DNA from: Sabellastarte sp. h YS-2021 | Lineage: Eukaryota; Annelida; Polychaeta; Sabellida; Sabellidae | Length of the DNA: 64,000 bases | Assembly: GCA_964017235.1 (NCBI GenBank) | Contig: OZ024931.1 | Coordinates: forward strand, 135,906,033 to 135,970,032 | Direction of reading: 5' to 3' | Part shown: positions 62,016 through 64,000 of the stretch, one piece after another | How the letters are laid out: each line of letters begins with the position of its first letter | How positions within the stretch are numbered: position 1 is the first letter of the stretch | Notes under the pieces: generated by a model | The model's database searches: none | The model's input: only the letters and a program-made list of their open reading frames with translations | What the model was told of the DNA's origin: nothing | Program-made: the position numbers and the translations under genes

Positions 62016-62230
62016 GTCAGCGGTGGTTTTTATGCTTTTACCATTGAATTAGTGTTAGATCGAAGAAATTTTCAAAACCCTTTGATGGAGTATATAGTAG
62101 ATGTAAATACAATGAGAAATATAGCTTATTTGGAAAAATGGGCATAAAGAAATGGCATGTTGACCAAACATAATATAAATACAGGCTGTTAAGCAATTGT
62201 GTGCTATATTTTATGCATTTGGTGTTAAAT

Positions 62231-62303
62231 TTGCAAATTTAAAAAGTAAATTAAATTTTTATAAGTTTATACCTTGGTAAAACATATTAAGGCAATAAAA
62301 ATG
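62231..62303 (-). mobile_element. Minimal DIRS fossil: only the two outer ends
   Basis: 62,231-62,273 matches the inverse of the DIRS B right end (AAGTAAATTAAATTTTTATA and flanks, about 41 of 43 bases). It is followed at once by GGTAAAACATATTAAGGCAA, similar to the inverse of the DIRS A left end. Order and orientation equal a complete DIRS element on the minus strand with almost nothing between its ends. The same order also occurs in an internal complementary region only with the halves swapped, so it is not simply one of those. Confidence 0.6.
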
Positions 62304-62323
62304 TATTTTTTTGCATACTGGTT

Positions 62324-63184
62324 TTTACCCCACAGCCCTTGAGGGCTGTCGGGGTATTGTTTTCACCCATGGTGTCCGGGTGGGCGGTCGGCAGGAAAAA
62401 ATTTGTCCAGCCTGTATCTCAGAAACCGTAAGGTGTAGGAAGTTGATACTTGGTAGGGACATTGGTTAGGAGGTGTAGGTGTGCAACGTCATGGTGTGAC
62501 GTTGATTTGACCTTGCCGTAGTGACCTTGAGTTTGAAAATGTTGTCCGGGCTATATCTCAGAAACCGTAAGGTGCAGGAAGTTGATGCTTGGTAGGGACA
62601 TTGGTTAGGGGTTGCAGGTGTACAGCATCATGGTGTGACCTTGATTTGACCTTTGGCCTTGTCGTAGTGACCTTGACCTTTAAAATCTTGTTGCACCTTT
62701 TGGTCTGTCTTTTGATGCAGATTAAGCACTGTTAAAGTCATTTTATAATTCATTTAAAATTTTACTTTTACAACTTTCCATTGTAACAGATGGAATTTCA
62801 TCGAGTAAGCCACAGATTTTGCTCCAACACCACACATAAGCATTCATTGAATGTGTTACCACTTCTGTATGCATGGTAATATTCAAAACATCCAAACCAT
62901 AATTCGGCCTTGCCATATGTAGATAAAGAGTGACGTAACATTTAGTTTACTGATTAATGCTGTCATCTTGTTATTCAATTGTCTTGTTTTAATACTTCAT
63001 CTTTACATGCATTATCTTTCTCTTAGACATTATTTTCTCTATTTAAACATTGTTTGGACCTTTATATAACTGACAGTGCTCTGAAAGTATCCTGAACTTT
63101 GTACTGATACAATACTTCTATATCTCATGGTGTTAAAAATATTTCCCTAGGCTGTGGTGTACAGGCATATCTGATGCTATTTTT
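62324..63184 (+). mobile_element. HLE-4b: second copy of HLE-4
   Basis: 5' palindrome ACCCCACAGCCCTTGAGGGC..., two internal units with GAAACCGTAAGGTGTAGG, and a tail co-linear with HLE-4a from about 24,018 to 24,487, ending GGCTGTGGTGTA, hairpin GCAT-ATCT-GATGC. It has fewer internal units and lacks the LINE. Confidence 0.78.
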
Positions 63185-63389
63185 TAGACTTTGGAGGCAA
63201 TCTACATTTGATTTTAGATGGTACAAAGCGTAAGCATGTACTATTTCAAAGTTATGAGCATTCTCTGTAAGCATTCCAGGTATCTTTGATGTTTTTGTGG
63301 ATTTTTGGTTTACATTTAGCCATCTGACCAAATATTCACACCACTTTTATAAATCTTAATAGTCTATATTATTCTTAATAATCAAATAG

Positions 63390-63714
63390 TTTCTAATTGT
63401 GTATCCAAGTGGGAAATTTTTAAGCTATAACTTTCTTGGAAATTCTATTTCCCCTACCAATGAAGTCAAGAATTTAGGTGTTACTTTTCATTACTTTGCC
63501 AGTCATATAATCAAGGTTTGTCATGCCTGCTACTATCATCTCAAAAATTTCAGATGTATTCGTAAATTCGTCGAATTGACTACTGCAATTCCCTCCTTTA
63601 TGGTGTGAACAAATGTAACGTGGGTAAACTCCAAAAGATTCAAAATGGCCTTTGTAGAATTGTTTTCAGACTTGTTAAAGCAAGCCATGTTACTTCTTAT
63701 CTGCAAAAACTACA
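63390..63714 (+). mobile_element. LINE fragment, CR1/L2-like reverse-transcriptase C-terminus
   Basis: Reads EVKNLGVTF, KVCHACYYHLKNFRCIRKF, then in another frame IDYCNSLLYGVNKCNVGKLQ and KIQNGLCRIVF, ending SYLQKLH. This is the usual tail of CR1/L2-type reverse transcriptases. A frame change and loss of roughly 20 codons lie near 63,560, and a smaller loss follows LGVTF. The 3' end is cut by DIRS D. Confidence 0.75.
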
Positions 63715-64000
63715 TTTTATTGCGTTAATACATCCTATCCAATGGACAATAGCTTATCCGGTCGGCGCAGACCGGGCCGCCAAACGCCAGAAAAAGACGT
63801 CCTGTGTTGCCACTAGCTGGCCGGTCCGTAGTACTGTGCACTCCCCAGATGGCGCCTCGTACTTCCTTCCTGTCTAGACAACCTGACGTCATAGCATCTT
63901 TTTCGTTTGGCGCGTGTACTGTGCGGACGTGTTTTCAACATCTCCAGAGTTTTAAAAGGAAAAGTGTGCATTATGACGGATTTTCGACCTTATTTGGGAA
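63715..64000 (+). mobile_element. DIRS element D, left end only (runs off the window)
   Basis: Left inverted terminal repeat of the B/C type (TTTTATTGCGTTAATACATC ... TAGCATCTTTTTCGTTTGG), then leader sequence close to that of element C (GTGTACTGTGCGGACGTGTT). Whether it is whole cannot be told. Confidence 0.8.

Larger units (their letters stand above)
53575..59891 (+). mobile_element. DIRS element B (fossil, looks nearly whole)
   Basis: Same plan as element A, but with terminal repeats of the B/C/D type (CCTATCCAATGGACAATTGC). Long frames for all three products are open and terminal repeats match closely, so it is young. It lies 0.74 kb after element A, in the same orientation, with both inside the foldback element. 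Confidence 0.9.
46352..59952. mobile_element. Foldback element with palindrome-array arms, host of DIRS A and B
   Basis: The left arm (46,352-46,560) and right arm (53,430-53,574 plus 59,889-59,952) are inverted copies: TATATGTTGTATTGAATGT then ATAACCATTG on the left appears inverted at 59,889-59,925. Each arm is a row of palindromes made of CATTGAATGTA plus its inverse. Removing the DIRS insertions leaves about 1.2 kb: arm, AT-rich centre without a gene, arm. Exact ends and target duplication are unclear. It is inferred to be a non-autonomous foldback DNA transposon. Confidence 0.62.

Overview
The window looks like a repeat-rich stretch of a metazoan nuclear genome, most likely a marine invertebrate and possibly a mollusc. 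The organism is inference. It rests on long introns with GT..AG junctions, DIRS-type retrotransposons, many hairpin-capped Helitron-like repeats with internal tandem arrays, and LINE, SINE and MITE fossils. I see no prokaryotic features.

One host gene runs on the + strand from 17,323 to 62,015 and continues past both visible ends. Fourteen exons join with consistent phases (about 4.5 kb, roughly 1,510 codons). In order they encode: a short acidic leader; one very large acidic exon with two kinds of tandem repeats; a domain that matches the KIX domain of CBP/p300 closely, split over exons 3-5; a basic NLS-like stretch; an acidic linker; and two RRM-like modules in exons 9-14. I do not know a named KIX plus tandem-RRM protein, so this architecture is the main candidate for something undescribed.

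1-17.3 kb holds no convincing gene. It is a stack of Helitron/Helentron-like elements (called HLE families 1-3 here) with internal tandem arrays of 133, 143, 147, 168 and about 320 bp units, a partly duplicated host segment that preserves empty sites for two insertions, and two MITEs. 17.3-44.9 kb holds exons 1-12 with introns carrying HLE families 4, 2 and 6, a LINE 3' end, a broken DIRS copy (C), a foldback element with a 9-bp target duplication, a 5S-rRNA-like fossil and a SINE-like remnant. 44.9-60.4 kb is a single intron that holds HLE-7 and a foldback element built from 22-bp palindromes, into which two whole-looking DIRS elements (A and B) have inserted. 60.4-64 kb holds exons 13-14, a DIRS fossil consisting only of its two extreme ends, a second HLE-4 copy, a LINE fragment and the left end of a fourth DIRS element (D) that runs off the window.

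The DIRS elements show the family layout: inverted terminal repeats, a gag-like frame, an RT/RNase H frame overlapped by a tyrosine-recombinase frame, and an internal complementary region matching both outer ends. They are treated here as fossils. The HLE families share a design: a palindrome of about 30 bp at the 5' end, usually a microsatellite next to it, internal arrays, a 3' inverted copy of the 5' arm, a small hairpin, and an end such as CTAG or CTTG before a T.
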